Source: Flavobacterium humidisoli (GTDB taxonomy: Bacteria > Bacteroidota > Bacteroidia > Flavobacteriales > Flavobacteriaceae). Taken from it: DNA of 64,000 bases. This document shows positions 26,926 through 36,210 of the stretch, one piece after another (positions within the stretch are counted from its first letter, which is position 1; each line of letters begins with the position of its first letter). Under the pieces are notes generated by a model. It worked only from the letters and a program-made list of their open reading frames with translations, was not told the origin of the DNA and did not search any database. Where the stretch lies: assembly GCF_023272795.1 (NCBI RefSeq), contig NZ_CP096829.1, positions 4,526,001 through 4,590,000 on the forward strand. Direction: 5' to 3'. The position numbers and the translations under genes were made by a program.

Positions 26926-28329
26926 CTAAATAGAACGTAAAATCAAAACCCAATCATTACCGTCTTCTTTTTTTCCTGCTGGTTGAAAATTTTGAGTCCC
27001 TTTATTATCAAATGTACCTATTTTAATTTTCTTGCCATTTCTTGGATTATACCAAGTTGCTTCGAATTTATCGCCGGAAATTTTTCCTAATTTGGCTTCA
27101 ATTATTCTTCCGTTATAAGTGTAAAACAAAGCATATTTTTCTCCTCTTATTACCGGAATGTAATCGTACTTTTCTCCTTGGTTCACTACTAATGAAACAT
27201 CTGGAGTTCCTTCTAAAAATGGAAATTCTTCCATCAGTTTTTTAATATAAACCATCTGTTTTGCTCCTGGTGCATTAATGGCCGATGTCCATAATTCTTT
27301 GTTTCCATATGCTGGTTTATCGCCTTTTCTGAACATCTGCATTACGGCGTTGTGCCCGTATGTATATCCTGATGCGCCAGATAGAACTGACCAATATCCG
27401 TAACGGCGAACATCATTTGCTGTCCATTTTGGCTGTAAAGTATCGTGTAAACCGTGTGGAATTCCTTCGTACGATGGCTCTCCGTCAAGAGTTGGTTTTG
27501 TTGGTTTTAATTCGAAATCTCTTAGCACAAATTTGTAATTGTCTTCTTTGAAATTCGTTTTTATTGAATCCTGATCGTATCTTCTGTGGCCTGACTGAAA
27601 CATATTGAAATCCAGCCATTTTGCGTTGTGAAAATTCTCTGATGAATCGGTTCTTCCAAACGGGTGAAAAGTCACTAATTGGTTTGGATTATTAGTTTTT
27701 AAAGTATTCCCAATGGCGTTCCAGATATCCTGAAATTCATTTCCGTGCGTGTCTCCGCCGTTTAACCAAATTACGTTGGTTTTGTTTTTATAACGATTTG
27801 CCAAAAACGTTGCATATTCTACTGCCTGTTCTTTGCTCACTTTATTCCCTTTTGAAACGTTTGTTCCCCAAACCGGAACCATTGCTAAATAAATTCCGTT
27901 TTTGCGAGCGACTTCTAATGTATAATCTACGTGATCCCAATAATCGTATTGTTTTGCATCTTTAAAATCATTTCCTGCTGTAAGCAATGGTTTTGATACG
28001 TCTTCGTTGATTAAAGCGGCATCGCCATACACATTCACGGCATTGATGTTATGCAAAACCATCACCTGAACGACGTTGAAGCCTTTGTCTTTTCTGTCTT
28101 TAAAATATTTGTCTACTCCTGCTCTGTCTAATTTCCCGAATGCCAGCCAGCCTGTGTCGCCCAGCCAGAAAAATGGTTTTTCATCTCCGGTAACAAAATA
28201 ATGCTGATTTTTAGAAATTTTGATTTCAGAAAGTGCGTCTTTTGTTTTGGCAGCTTGCGAAAATCCGCTTTGTGCTGTCAATAAAAAGCTTGCACTTAAG
28301 GCGTATAAATATTTAATTTTCAGATTCAT
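26926..28329 (-). CDS. GH140 endo-apiosidase
   Basis: 467 residues with a signal peptide (MNLKIKYLYALSASFLLTAQ...FSQ). It is a DUF4038-type TIM barrel with a C-terminal beta-sandwich collagen-binding-like domain. The start of the barrel reads FVTGDEKPFFWLGDTGWLAF. The likely catalytic residues are Asp in WLNGGDTHG (about 190) and Glu in TLDGEPSYEG (about 282), which match my memory of the acid/base and nucleophile of BT1012. GH140 cuts the apiose-galacturonic acid bond that anchors side chains A and B to the RG-II backbone, so this gene is a good marker that the locus handles RG-II. It follows the large beta-helix gene. Confidence 0.88.
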   Translation of the reverse strand: MNLKIKYLYALSASFLLTAQSGFSQAAKTKDALSEIKISKNQHYFVTGDEKPFFWLGDTGWLAFGKLDRAGVDKYFKDRKDKGFNVVQVMVLHNINAVNVYGDAALINEDVSKPLLTAGNDFKDAKQYDYWDHVDYTLEVARKNGIYLAMVPVWGTNVSKGNKVSKEQAVEYATFLANRYKNKTNVIWLNGGDTHGNEFQDIWNAIGNTLKTNNPNQLVTFHPFGRTDSSENFHNAKWLDFNMFQSGHRRYDQDSIKTNFKEDNYKFVLRDFELKPTKPTLDGEPSYEGIPHGLHDTLQPKWTANDVRRYGYWSVLSGASGYTYGHNAVMQMFRKGDKPAYGNKELWTSAINAPGAKQMVYIKKLMEEFPFLEGTPDVSLVVNQGEKYDYIPVIRGEKYALFYTYNGRIIEAKLGKISGDKFEATWYNPRNGKKIKIGTFDNKGTQNFQPAGKKEDGNDWVLILRSI

Positions 28330-28366
28330 TTTGGTTGTATTTTGAAATTATATTTTTATTTTTTTT

Positions 28367-28460
28367 GCCACAGATTTCACTGATTTAATGGATTTTCCAA
28401 GCTTTGTCTTTAAATTTTTCTCGCAGATTTTGCGGATTGAGCAGATTTCATTTTTAATCT
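28367..28460. repeat. Inverted repeat B, copy 4 (degenerate)
   Basis: Starts GCCACAGATTTCACTGATTT and contains CTCGCAGATTTTGCGGATTG. The right outer arm is eroded compared with the copies at 7092 and 23973. Confidence 0.7.
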
Positions 28461-28466
28461 TTGATT

Positions 28467-31400
28467 TTAATTCTTTTTAAAAACAAAAAGTACTTTTTCT
28501 TTTATTTCTGCTTGTGGAATTGTTATTTGTTTTCCTCCGCTTATATTGGCTTTTTTATTGAAAGTTCCTGTTGCTGCGTTTATTGTGTATACTTCAAAAG
28601 TTCCTTTTTCGTTTGATAAATCGATTGTAATATCCTGATCGGTTTTCAGATAAAAAAGATAACTTTTTCCTTTGTTTTCTAATTTCCAGAGATTGTCTGA
28701 AAACGTATTTCCGTCTACTAATTTCATTTCGCTTAAAGCGGTATAAAAGTCTGGAAGCTCGATTTTCGGAATATTTGCCAATGAAGCGCCCGCCATTAAA
28801 GCCGGCCATCCAAATCTTGGCGAACCGTCGGTTGAATATAAAATTACCTTTTCAGGATATTTTTCCCGGTATTCACGCACGGCACGATACACCTGATTAT
28901 CTGTTTCTTTTCCGGTTTTTAATTTTCGGGCGTGTTGTCTTGGTGCTAAATTTTTACCGCCTTCTGGTGCGTAAGCCGATCCGTCTTCTTTGTAATACCA
29001 ATAACGAATGTCAATTGCATCTACTGTTTTGGCTCTTTTCGCATCGTTTAAAATAGCATCCTGAACGTCTTTTGTAGCACTTAAACCAATGATTGCTTTT
29101 TTACCCGTTTCGTCTTTCCATTTTTGAACTTCGTCCAGCCAGAATTCCATAAAGTGCAGCGGACCTGTATATTCGGCGCTTGTTAACTGAATTACGTTGC
29201 TGTTTTCTGCAAAATTATCCAGCGATTTTCTGATGAAACCTTGGTGTAATTTTCTTCTTACAGGATTCGTAACATCATAAAACTGCTCTGCCATGAAAAT
29301 ACGCTTGTCTCCTGCATATGGCGGTGGTTCTGGAAATCCCGTACTGTTTATATTGTTTGCAGAACGCCACGGTGAACTTGACCAGTGTGCTCCAGCTTCT
29401 ATAATATTATGCTGAAAATATTGCTGATTAACTAACAACTGTCCTTTCGCTTCTGCGACATTCGCAAAAAGCGACAAACGCTCCCAGTACCAATCATTGA
29501 ATTTTGTTAAATCGTATTTGCTTAATTGATCCCATGCTAAATCCTGCCCGCTTCTGGCAAATGGCTGTTCGTAGAATGGAGGCCAAACATCGGCATCAAA
29601 ACGGCGAACTCTTTCGTGATCGTCCATTCTTCTCTCGTACCACAAACCGTAATTGTGCTCTAAAGCAACCATATTATTGGTACTCAAATAATCTGATACG
29701 TCATTGATATTATCTGTAAATCCGGTTCCGGTTCTTCCGGGAACGAATCTTGTAACATCCGGAACCGACTTAGAAATATCACTATCTCTCAGACTTCCTC
29801 GCCACCACGGCACGCTTAATCTATTTCCCGCGATTACTTTATTGTCATAAGTAAGCCATCCATTTTTTGTGGTTACTTTTTTATCTGAAATTGTATTTTG
29901 TGTCGAATTTATTTTTAAATCATTCGCATTTTTGAGTCCTGAATTGTTTGTATTAATTGGATTTGCTTTTGATACTTCTGCGATCCATTCTACTAAACTT
30001 TCTTTTGGAGCTACTGAATTTTTGGTTAATTCGGCAGCAACTTCCATTGTAGGACTTGAAGAAGGTTCTGAACCTAAATCATATATATGCGGATTGACAG
30101 GAAGTTTTTCCAATCTGTTTTCTAGTTGTGCATAAAATAAACTTCTTGGCGCAATATGGTTGTTTACGTCTTTCCAATGCCCATCTCCAGCCATAATGCC
30201 GCCCCAAGTTCCAAAAGCCCAGTTTTGCGCTGTTGGCGGATTGTAGCATTCTATTTTAGAAGCAGATGTTTCCCAAATCACACTATTAGCAGCAGTCCAA
30301 CCTGCGCCTCTTCCGTTTTGTTCTCTGTTATTGTAACTTAAAGTGTGGCCGTCTATATAAGAAATCTCAAATAATACGCCTGTTGCCCAGCTTCCGATAG
30401 CACCGCTATTATTGAATGGTAAAAATGATTCGCATTGAATAAATACATTTGGTCCTGTTGTTCCAAAACCGCCAACTGCAAAATCGTGGTAACCGTATTC
30501 TGAATAACAGCGTTGAAATAAGGTCTGCTGACCTTCTGTATAAAAAGTATGACGTCTAAAACCTGCAATTTCAGAAACGGGTTCTGTAGCAATACAATCT
30601 TCAACTGTAATTTGCTGTGCCGATTTTAATACCGAAACGGCTCCTCCTGCAAAATGCTTAAAACTTACTTGTTTTACCCATGCATTTCTTGTGTTTTCTA
30701 TACTGATTCCGAACCATCTGTGTTCTTCGTCTTTTGGTTTTGAAGTATCATAAGCTGATTTCAACAAAATATTTTCGATTCCGATTTGCTCAATTCTTCC
30801 CGACCAAGAATATGTGTTTACTTTTGCAGTTCCGTAAACATCATCTAAAGCCATTGTTAGTGGAGCATTTAGAGTTATTTCATTGCCGTTGATTTTGGTT
30901 ACGACTCTGTTCCAGGTAATATCCCAATCATTTTTTTTCCAGCCAACCCAACCTGTTTCTGCACCAAAATCATCCATTTTTAACTCTTTAATCCAATTAT
31001 CTGTTAAAGGTTTTGTGATGATAATTTCATCTGATGGTTTTAATTTTGAGGCATTTTTTAATTGGAGTGTTTTGGTTCCCAGCGGCGTATAATTTGTATT
31101 GAATTCAAAGGTTTCACCCAGTTTTTTATCGTCAATTCCTAAAACTCTAATTACAGCTTCTCTTTTTAATCCAGTTCCTAAAAGAATAGTTCCGTTTTCA
31201 TTATTACCGCTTCCGCGTAAAATAACGCCTGATTTTCTGATGAATAATGTTCCGTTAATTTTAAATGTTCCTTTGTCTAAAAGAACTGCTCCGCGAAAAC
31301 CTGATTTATTTGGTTTTAAATTACTTACATAATCAATCGCAGCCTGAATTCTTTGTGTTGCATCTTCTTCTTGTTTTGGAACAAAAATTTTATTCTCGAC

Positions 31401-31628
31401 ATTCGGAATTGCTTTTTCTGATGCCATATATCCTGCATAAGAAAAATCAGGAATTTGATTTCCTTTATTATCTGTTGTGAAAGAAAGTTTTCCTTCTTTG
31501 GTTTTGATAATGTCAGGGAAATTGGTTTGTGCTGTTGTAATGCTAATGCTGAAAAGCATCACGAAAGTCGATAAAATTATTTTATCTTTTTGAAGGGAGA
31601 TTGTATTTTTTAACTGGATAAAATTCAC
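28467..31628 (-). CDS. Beta-helix protein with DUF6298-like C-terminal domain, GH139 (2-O-methyl-fucosidase) candidate
   Basis: 1053 residues. The start is a GTG at 31628; no in-frame ATG leaves a full signal peptide (ILSTFVMLFSISITTAQ). The first half is a right-handed parallel beta-helix: RIQAAIDYVSNLKP, GAVLLDKGTFKINGTLFIR, GVILRGSGNN, then SVLKSAQQITVEDCIATEP. From about residue 600 a second module reads GWLTYDNKVIAGNRLSVPWW and YGLWYERRMDDHERVRRFDA. It ends with a beta-sandwich (GKSYLFYLKTDQDITIDLSN). I associate this two-part architecture with BT0984, the founder of GH139, which releases 2-O-methyl-L-fucose from RG-II; GH141 is the main alternative. It lies immediately upstream of the apiosidase gene. 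Confidence 0.6.
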   Translation of the reverse strand: MNFIQLKNTISLQKDKIILSTFVMLFSISITTAQTNFPDIIKTKEGKLSFTTDNKGNQIPDFSYAGYMASEKAIPNVENKIFVPKQEEDATQRIQAAIDYVSNLKPNKSGFRGAVLLDKGTFKINGTLFIRKSGVILRGSGNNENGTILLGTGLKREAVIRVLGIDDKKLGETFEFNTNYTPLGTKTLQLKNASKLKPSDEIIITKPLTDNWIKELKMDDFGAETGWVGWKKNDWDITWNRVVTKINGNEITLNAPLTMALDDVYGTAKVNTYSWSGRIEQIGIENILLKSAYDTSKPKDEEHRWFGISIENTRNAWVKQVSFKHFAGGAVSVLKSAQQITVEDCIATEPVSEIAGFRRHTFYTEGQQTLFQRCYSEYGYHDFAVGGFGTTGPNVFIQCESFLPFNNSGAIGSWATGVLFEISYIDGHTLSYNNREQNGRGAGWTAANSVIWETSASKIECYNPPTAQNWAFGTWGGIMAGDGHWKDVNNHIAPRSLFYAQLENRLEKLPVNPHIYDLGSEPSSSPTMEVAAELTKNSVAPKESLVEWIAEVSKANPINTNNSGLKNANDLKINSTQNTISDKKVTTKNGWLTYDNKVIAGNRLSVPWWRGSLRDSDISKSVPDVTRFVPGRTGTGFTDNINDVSDYLSTNNMVALEHNYGLWYERRMDDHERVRRFDADVWPPFYEQPFARSGQDLAWDQLSKYDLTKFNDWYWERLSLFANVAEAKGQLLVNQQYFQHNIIEAGAHWSSSPWRSANNINSTGFPEPPPYAGDKRIFMAEQFYDVTNPVRRKLHQGFIRKSLDNFAENSNVIQLTSAEYTGPLHFMEFWLDEVQKWKDETGKKAIIGLSATKDVQDAILNDAKRAKTVDAIDIRYWYYKEDGSAYAPEGGKNLAPRQHARKLKTGKETDNQVYRAVREYREKYPEKVILYSTDGSPRFGWPALMAGASLANIPKIELPDFYTALSEMKLVDGNTFSDNLWKLENKGKSYLFYLKTDQDITIDLSNEKGTFEVYTINAATGTFNKKANISGGKQITIPQAEIKEKVLFVFKKN

Positions 31629-31655
31629 CTTATTATTTTTTTAGACTTTAAAATT

Positions 31656-31690
31656 AAACCATATGAGTAATATAAGCTCATATAATTTTT
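31656..31690. repeat. Short dispersed repeat, AACCATATGAGTAATATAAG type
   Basis: Related to the sequences at 2816-2850 and 46278-46382, with a weak inner inverted repeat (TATGAGTAATATAAGCTCATA). Confidence 0.45.
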
Positions 31691-31712
31691 AGGTTTGTCT
31701 TTCTCCACAATC

Positions 31713-31814
31713 TTGTCATTTCGACGGAGGAGAAATCACACTCGCATATAGCCAAAGATTGATCACATACTTTGTGGATTTTCTAGTGTGATTTCTCCTC
31801 CGTCGAAATGACAA
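31713..31814. repeat. Dispersed palindromic repeat A, copy 5
   Basis: The arms TTGTCATTTCGACGGAGGAG and CTCCTCCGTCGAAATGACAA are perfectly complementary, with AAATCACACT/AGTGTGATTT inside. This CGACGGAG variant lacks the IS110 target core. It lies in the 258 bp gap before the PL1 gene; a short copy of repeat D follows. Confidence 0.9.
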
Positions 31815-31840
31815 ACTTTGTGTTTAATCTTTATGTTAAT

Positions 31841-31857
31841 TAAACCTGATAGGTTTA
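31841..31857. repeat. Palindromic repeat D, short copy 3
   Basis: TAAACCTGATAGGTTTA, an inverted repeat without the central T/A run of the longer copies. Confidence 0.5.
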
Positions 31858-31886
31858 CGTTAATTCTTGTGACTAAATTTAAGACT

Positions 31887-33593
31887 TTATTGTAACAATC
31901 CCTTTAATTTAGCCAATGTATCGGTGTTATTTTCGGTTTTTGTCCAGTCAATTTTATTGTTTGGATCGATTCCGTTGAAATATTTCTCGATGTTGGTATA
32001 TCCGTCTCCGTTTGAATCTTTAACCGCATCTGAAGCATCATTCGGGTTTAACCCAAATTTTTTCTCCCATGCATCTGGAATTCCGTCATTATCAGAATCT
32101 TTATATGCTTTTCCTTTATACGTTGGATAACCTCCCACTTGGTCAGGATGTGTTATAATACCTTTTTTATAAGAATCTGCAGGTAATCTTCTTTTAACAA
32201 ATTCTTTTCCAATTGCGTTTTCTAAACCGTCTTTTACTTCGATTTTTCCGGTGCGCACTTGTTTAATGATTCTTTCGTCAACCGCATCTCTTTTTGGAAT
32301 TGTTGCTCCTACATTCGTCAAAACAAAATCATATGCTTCCTCAGCCGACATGATATTAAACTTTGGCATTGAGAAAGGTTTTGGCTGTTTGATTGCTGCT
32401 AAAAAATCTTTTGTTTGAGCTTCCGGAAGATCTTCTAATTGTACACCGCCATTCCAGTTATCTGCTGTAACTTCTGGAGACCCCACAATAAAATTACCTG
32501 AAACATAAGCTCTTCCGTATTGTTTTGGTTCAATATACCCAGATTCAGGCTTTACAATTCTATGTGCAATTGGCTGATCTGCTGGTGTTATTGGACCTGG
32601 TTTGAAGTAATTATTGATGATATTCAGCATCGAGCGATAATCACCTCCGTCCAAAGTACGATTCCACCAATTGAATACTACGTTATTCACGAAATTGAAG
32701 TCGCCATACATTCCGATAGAAGCATTTCTCGAAATGTTGTCTGCCCATAAATTGCGCATAAACGTACTATTTAATCCGCCGATTGTACTTCCAAAAGCGT
32801 GATTATACGTATCTAAACCTTCAGAAGAGATGGTGTTTTGAATGGTGATGTTACAAGCTGGTAATTTCTCCAGTTTTGACTTTGCATTTGCTGCGAATTG
32901 ATGTCTGTACAAAGAAATATTTTCGTCTAATCCCCAACTTACTGAGCAGTGGTCTACGATAATATTTCCCATCGGATTTCCGCCCAATGCGTCGTCTCTT
33001 CTTGTCACTTCGGTTGCACCACGTCTAAAACGCATGTGTCTGATAATAACGTCATGAGTATCAATTTCTAAAGTTTCTCCTGCAATGCAAATTCCGTCAC
33101 CAGGAGCAGTCTGTCCAGCAATGGTCACGTAAGGCGCACGCATGCTAATTCTTTTTTTCAATTGAATAATTCCCGAAACGTTAAAAACAATAGTTCTTGC
33201 TCCAACTGCTTCACAAGCTTCACGAAAAGTTCCTTTTCCGCTGTCTTCTAAACTAGTAACCACAAATATTTTTCCGCCACGTCCGCCTTGTGTAAATGCT
33301 CCTCCGCCTTCAGCACCTGGAAAAGCAGGAATATCTGCCAAAACAAAATCTTTAGGATATGAAGCCCAAGGTAAATACGGTTTTCCTTGTTTTGCTTCTT
33401 CTTTGATTATATGAAGATTAGCATTCCAGATTTCGCTCAGTCTTTTTTCTTCGTCAGCTAAAATAGCATCGGCTTTTTCCTGAACAGGTTTTGGAATTAC
33501 CGGATATTGGGCATATGCCGATGAAACAAGCGAACAAAATGACAACGCCATAAATGTTCTTTTTAAAGTACGGTTAGGGAAAATAGTATACAT
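31887..33593 (-). CDS. PL1-type pectate lyase
   Basis: 568 residues from ATG 33593, with a signal peptide ending SSAYAQ. After a helical leader (KPVQEKADAILADEEKRLSE) the beta-helix opens with FPGAEGGGAFTQGGRGGKIF, as in Bacteroidota PL1 lyases, then VTIAGQTAPGDGICIAGE and IIVDHCSVSWGLDENISL, whose Asp residues would bind calcium. The region near ADEEKR and the C-terminus (DSDNDGIPDAWEKKFGLNPN, DSNGDGYTNIEKYFNG) carry Ca-binding thrombospondin-3/dockerin-like loops. The enzyme cleaves de-esterified homogalacturonan by beta-elimination. It is a close paralogue of the 570-residue lyase at 34397-36109 and is separated from it by the DUF3826 gene. Confidence 0.9.
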   Translation of the reverse strand: MYTIFPNRTLKRTFMALSFCSLVSSAYAQYPVIPKPVQEKADAILADEEKRLSEIWNANLHIIKEEAKQGKPYLPWASYPKDFVLADIPAFPGAEGGGAFTQGGRGGKIFVVTSLEDSGKGTFREACEAVGARTIVFNVSGIIQLKKRISMRAPYVTIAGQTAPGDGICIAGETLEIDTHDVIIRHMRFRRGATEVTRRDDALGGNPMGNIIVDHCSVSWGLDENISLYRHQFAANAKSKLEKLPACNITIQNTISSEGLDTYNHAFGSTIGGLNSTFMRNLWADNISRNASIGMYGDFNFVNNVVFNWWNRTLDGGDYRSMLNIINNYFKPGPITPADQPIAHRIVKPESGYIEPKQYGRAYVSGNFIVGSPEVTADNWNGGVQLEDLPEAQTKDFLAAIKQPKPFSMPKFNIMSAEEAYDFVLTNVGATIPKRDAVDERIIKQVRTGKIEVKDGLENAIGKEFVKRRLPADSYKKGIITHPDQVGGYPTYKGKAYKDSDNDGIPDAWEKKFGLNPNDASDAVKDSNGDGYTNIEKYFNGIDPNNKIDWTKTENNTDTLAKLKGLLQ

Positions 33594-33635
33594 TGAATTG
33601 TGTGTGGTTGTAGTTAATAGTTGTAATAGAAAAAA

Positions 33636-34325
33636 TTATTCTTTTGAAGTCGAATCTTTTACTTTATTCTTTTCTCTTTCTTCGATACGTTTGTGCCAGT
33701 CTGCACTCTCTTTGTTTAGATCGTAACCTTGTTTTGATAAATAATTGTTGATTCTTCCTTTGTATTTACCAAACCATCCGTGTTTTTCCTTAGATGAACC
33801 CGCGTCCATTGCATGTTCTCTGGCTTCAACTAAAGCTTTGTAGATATAGTCTTTTTGTTCTGCTGTTAAATTTGGCAACATGTCATTGTAACCTGCAACT
33901 GTTATAGGAAGTACGCCATAGGTCATTCCGTCTTTAACTTCAGTAATTTTATCTTCTGATAATTCTTTACCTAATTTTTTGATGTACGATTTGTGCAGTT
34001 TTACAATTGATTCATCTGCTTTTGATTTCAGTTTATCAATTTTCTCGTTTTGTTTTTCTTTGGCTAAGCTTGCATTTTCTTTTACTTTTTTGATTTCAGC
34101 ATCTCTCCCATCCTGAATTTCAGTTAGATCTCTAAACTGTTGCGCAATGATGTTTGAAACCACTTTTTCTTTTGCCTCGTTTTTCAAATCTAATTTGGTA
34201 ACGATTTTTGCAGCTCTTTCGTTAGTAACCTTTACATATTCAGGATCTAAATGCTGTTGTGCATTTAAAGTTGAAAAGGCAAAAACAAGCGATAACAAAC
34301 CAGCATTTATTTTATTTAGTGCCAT
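33636..34325 (-). CDS. DUF3826 secreted helical protein
   Basis: 229 residues with a signal peptide (MALNKINAGLLSLVFAFSTLNAQ). The mature protein is highly charged and helical: ERAAKIVTKLDLKNEAKEKV, a probable coiled coil about 75-105 (ENASLAKEKQNEKIDKLKSK), and EAREHAMDAGSSKEKHGWFG then YKGRINNYLSKQGYDLN near the end. This pattern matches DUF3826, which I know from Bacteroidota pectin loci next to PL1 genes; no function has been shown that I know of. It lies between two PL1 genes, 42 bases before the next start. It could be a surface or periplasmic accessory to pectate lyase action, but this is only from context. Confidence 0.8.
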   Translation of the reverse strand: MALNKINAGLLSLVFAFSTLNAQQHLDPEYVKVTNERAAKIVTKLDLKNEAKEKVVSNIIAQQFRDLTEIQDGRDAEIKKVKENASLAKEKQNEKIDKLKSKADESIVKLHKSYIKKLGKELSEDKITEVKDGMTYGVLPITVAGYNDMLPNLTAEQKDYIYKALVEAREHAMDAGSSKEKHGWFGKYKGRINNYLSKQGYDLNKESADWHKRIEEREKNKVKDSTSKE

Positions 34326-34347
34326 GATTTTATTTTTTAGTTATTTA

Positions 34348-34383
34348 AAAACATTCTTGCTCATTACTAAACAAGAATGTTTT
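34348..34383 (-). terminator. Hairpin between PL1 and DUF3826 genes
   Basis: Perfect 12 bp stem AAAACATTCTTG / CAAGAATGTTTT with a 12-base loop, lying 14 bases after the stop of the 570-residue PL1 gene. The stem ends in four T on the transcript strand, so it could terminate or attenuate transcription before the DUF3826 gene. Confidence 0.6.
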
Positions 34384-34396
34384 CAAAAATTATTCC

Positions 34397-36109
34397 TTAT
34401 TTTAAATCTAATAAAGGTCTAACTAATGTTTCTTTGTTATTAGCAAGATCTTTCCAATTTACTTTTATAGCAGGATTTACACCGTTGATGTAGTCTTCGA
34501 TATTAGAATATCCATCTCCGTTTAAATCTCCTTTTGCATCAGATGGATCATTCGGATTTAAACCGTATTTTTTCTCCCATGCATCTGGCATTCCGTCTTT
34601 ATCAGTGTCTACATAAGGTTTTCCTTTGTATTCTGGATATCCTCCAACTTGAGAAATGTCGGTAATAATTCCTTTTTTATAAGAATCCATCGGTAAACGT
34701 CTGTGTTCGAATTGATAGAATTCTTTTTTCTCTAATCCTTTTGCATATTCCGGAACTCCCGTTTTTACAGTTCTTACGATTCTTTCGTCTACTTTATCTC
34801 TGATTGGTAAAGTCGCTCCAACATTTTTAAGTACGAATTCATAAGATTCTTCAGCTGTCATAAATTTATTGAACCACGGCATTGGGAAAGGTTTCTCTAC
34901 CTTCATTTTAGAGAAGTATTCTTTTGCTTCATCGTAAGTCATTAATTCCCCTTTTTTATTCTCTAGCTGAATTCCGCCATCCCAGTTGTCTTTGGTAACT
35001 TTTTCGTTTCCATTAACCACATTTCCATTAACATAAGCTCTTCCGAAAACCAAATAAGGCAATTTACTTCTTCCTGATTCTGGTTTTAAAATTCTATAGC
35101 TGATTGGCTGTGTTAAATCGGTTACAGGACCTGGTTTGTAGAAGTTGTTTATGATGTTGTAATTTGCTGTATAATCGCCGCCATCTGTTGATCTGTTGTA
35201 CCAGTTGAAAACTACGTTATTCACAAAATTGAAAATTCCGTTCCAACCTATAGAAGGGTTTCTTCCTGCATTGTTAGCCCACATATTTCTCATGAAAGAA
35301 CAGTTTTCTCCACCTAAAGTACTTCCAAAAGCGTGATTGTAAGTATCTAATGCTTCTCCAAATAAACTGTTTTGGATTGTAATATTTACAGTTCCAACTT
35401 TAATGTCTGGGTAACCTGGCCCTGGATTGTACATGTGTCTGTAGATTGACATATTTTCGTCTAATCCCCAAGTTGCAGAAACGTGGTCGATCATGATGTT
35501 TCCAACAGGATTTCCTCCAATAGCATCATCACGACGGCCTACAAAAGTTTCTCCACGACGGAAACGTACGTGTCTTATAATTACGTCATGAGTATCGATC
35601 CAAGTTGATTCTCCAGCAATACAAACACCATCGCCAGGAGCCGTTTGTCCTGCAATTGTAATGTAAGGCGCGCGAATAATCAATGGACTTTTTAATCTTA
35701 TAATTCCGGCAACATTAAATACCACTATTCTCGCTCCTCCTTGCTCGCAGGCTTCACGCAAAGTTCCTGGTCCGCGGTCTTCAAGACTAGTTACCGTGTA
35801 AACTTTTCCACCACGACCTCCAAATGTGTACATTCCACCACCCTCAGCACCTGGGAAAGCAGGAATTTCTGCCTGAGGTAAATCTGTTGGTCTAGCTGCC
35901 CACGGAATATAAGGTTTACCATGTTTTGCTTCTTCTTCAATAACAACTAAAGCTTTTGTCCAAGCTTCATCAGAAAGTCTCTGAGCTTCTTCTTTAATTG
36001 CTTTTTCTTGAGCCTGAACTTCTGGACTTATCTTCGGATATTGAGCAAAACATTTTGCACTTCCTAAAAAAAGCAGAGATGATGCGATAAATAATACGGA
36101 ATTTTTCAT
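34397..36109 (-). CDS. PL1-type pectate lyase (paralogue)
   Basis: 570 residues with a signal peptide (MKNSVLFIASSLLFLGSAKCFAQ). It aligns over its whole length with the lyase at 31887-33593: FPGAEGGGMYTFGGRGGKVY, VTSLEDRGPGTLREACEQGG, VTIAGQTAPGDGVCIAGES and IMIDHVSATWGLDENMSIYR. The C-terminal loops DTDKDGMPDAWEKKYGLNPN and DLNGDGYSNIEDYINGVNP are Ca-binding. It would depolymerise homogalacturonan to unsaturated oligogalacturonides. It is the first enzyme gene after susCD, behind a hairpin, so it should be among the more strongly expressed genes. Divergence between the two copies suggests they differ in tolerance of methyl or acetyl groups; that is inference. Confidence 0.9.
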   Translation of the reverse strand: MKNSVLFIASSLLFLGSAKCFAQYPKISPEVQAQEKAIKEEAQRLSDEAWTKALVVIEEEAKHGKPYIPWAARPTDLPQAEIPAFPGAEGGGMYTFGGRGGKVYTVTSLEDRGPGTLREACEQGGARIVVFNVAGIIRLKSPLIIRAPYITIAGQTAPGDGVCIAGESTWIDTHDVIIRHVRFRRGETFVGRRDDAIGGNPVGNIMIDHVSATWGLDENMSIYRHMYNPGPGYPDIKVGTVNITIQNSLFGEALDTYNHAFGSTLGGENCSFMRNMWANNAGRNPSIGWNGIFNFVNNVVFNWYNRSTDGGDYTANYNIINNFYKPGPVTDLTQPISYRILKPESGRSKLPYLVFGRAYVNGNVVNGNEKVTKDNWDGGIQLENKKGELMTYDEAKEYFSKMKVEKPFPMPWFNKFMTAEESYEFVLKNVGATLPIRDKVDERIVRTVKTGVPEYAKGLEKKEFYQFEHRRLPMDSYKKGIITDISQVGGYPEYKGKPYVDTDKDGMPDAWEKKYGLNPNDPSDAKGDLNGDGYSNIEDYINGVNPAIKVNWKDLANNKETLVRPLLDLK

Positions 36110-36146
36110 GTTAATTTCTAGTTGTGGTAATTCTTTTTAAACAAAT

Positions 36147-36174
36147 CACCTGTATCTTTTGACGAATACAGGTG
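36147..36174 (-). terminator. Intercistronic hairpin after susD
   Basis: Perfect 9 bp stem CACCTGTAT / ATACAGGTG with a 10-base loop, lying 37 bases after the susD stop and followed on the transcript strand by ATTTGTTT. It may attenuate transcription or protect the susCD mRNA 3' end. Confidence 0.55.
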
Positions 36175-36210
36175 AAAAGCTTTGTAATATTTCTGTTTTT
36201 TAATAAAAAT

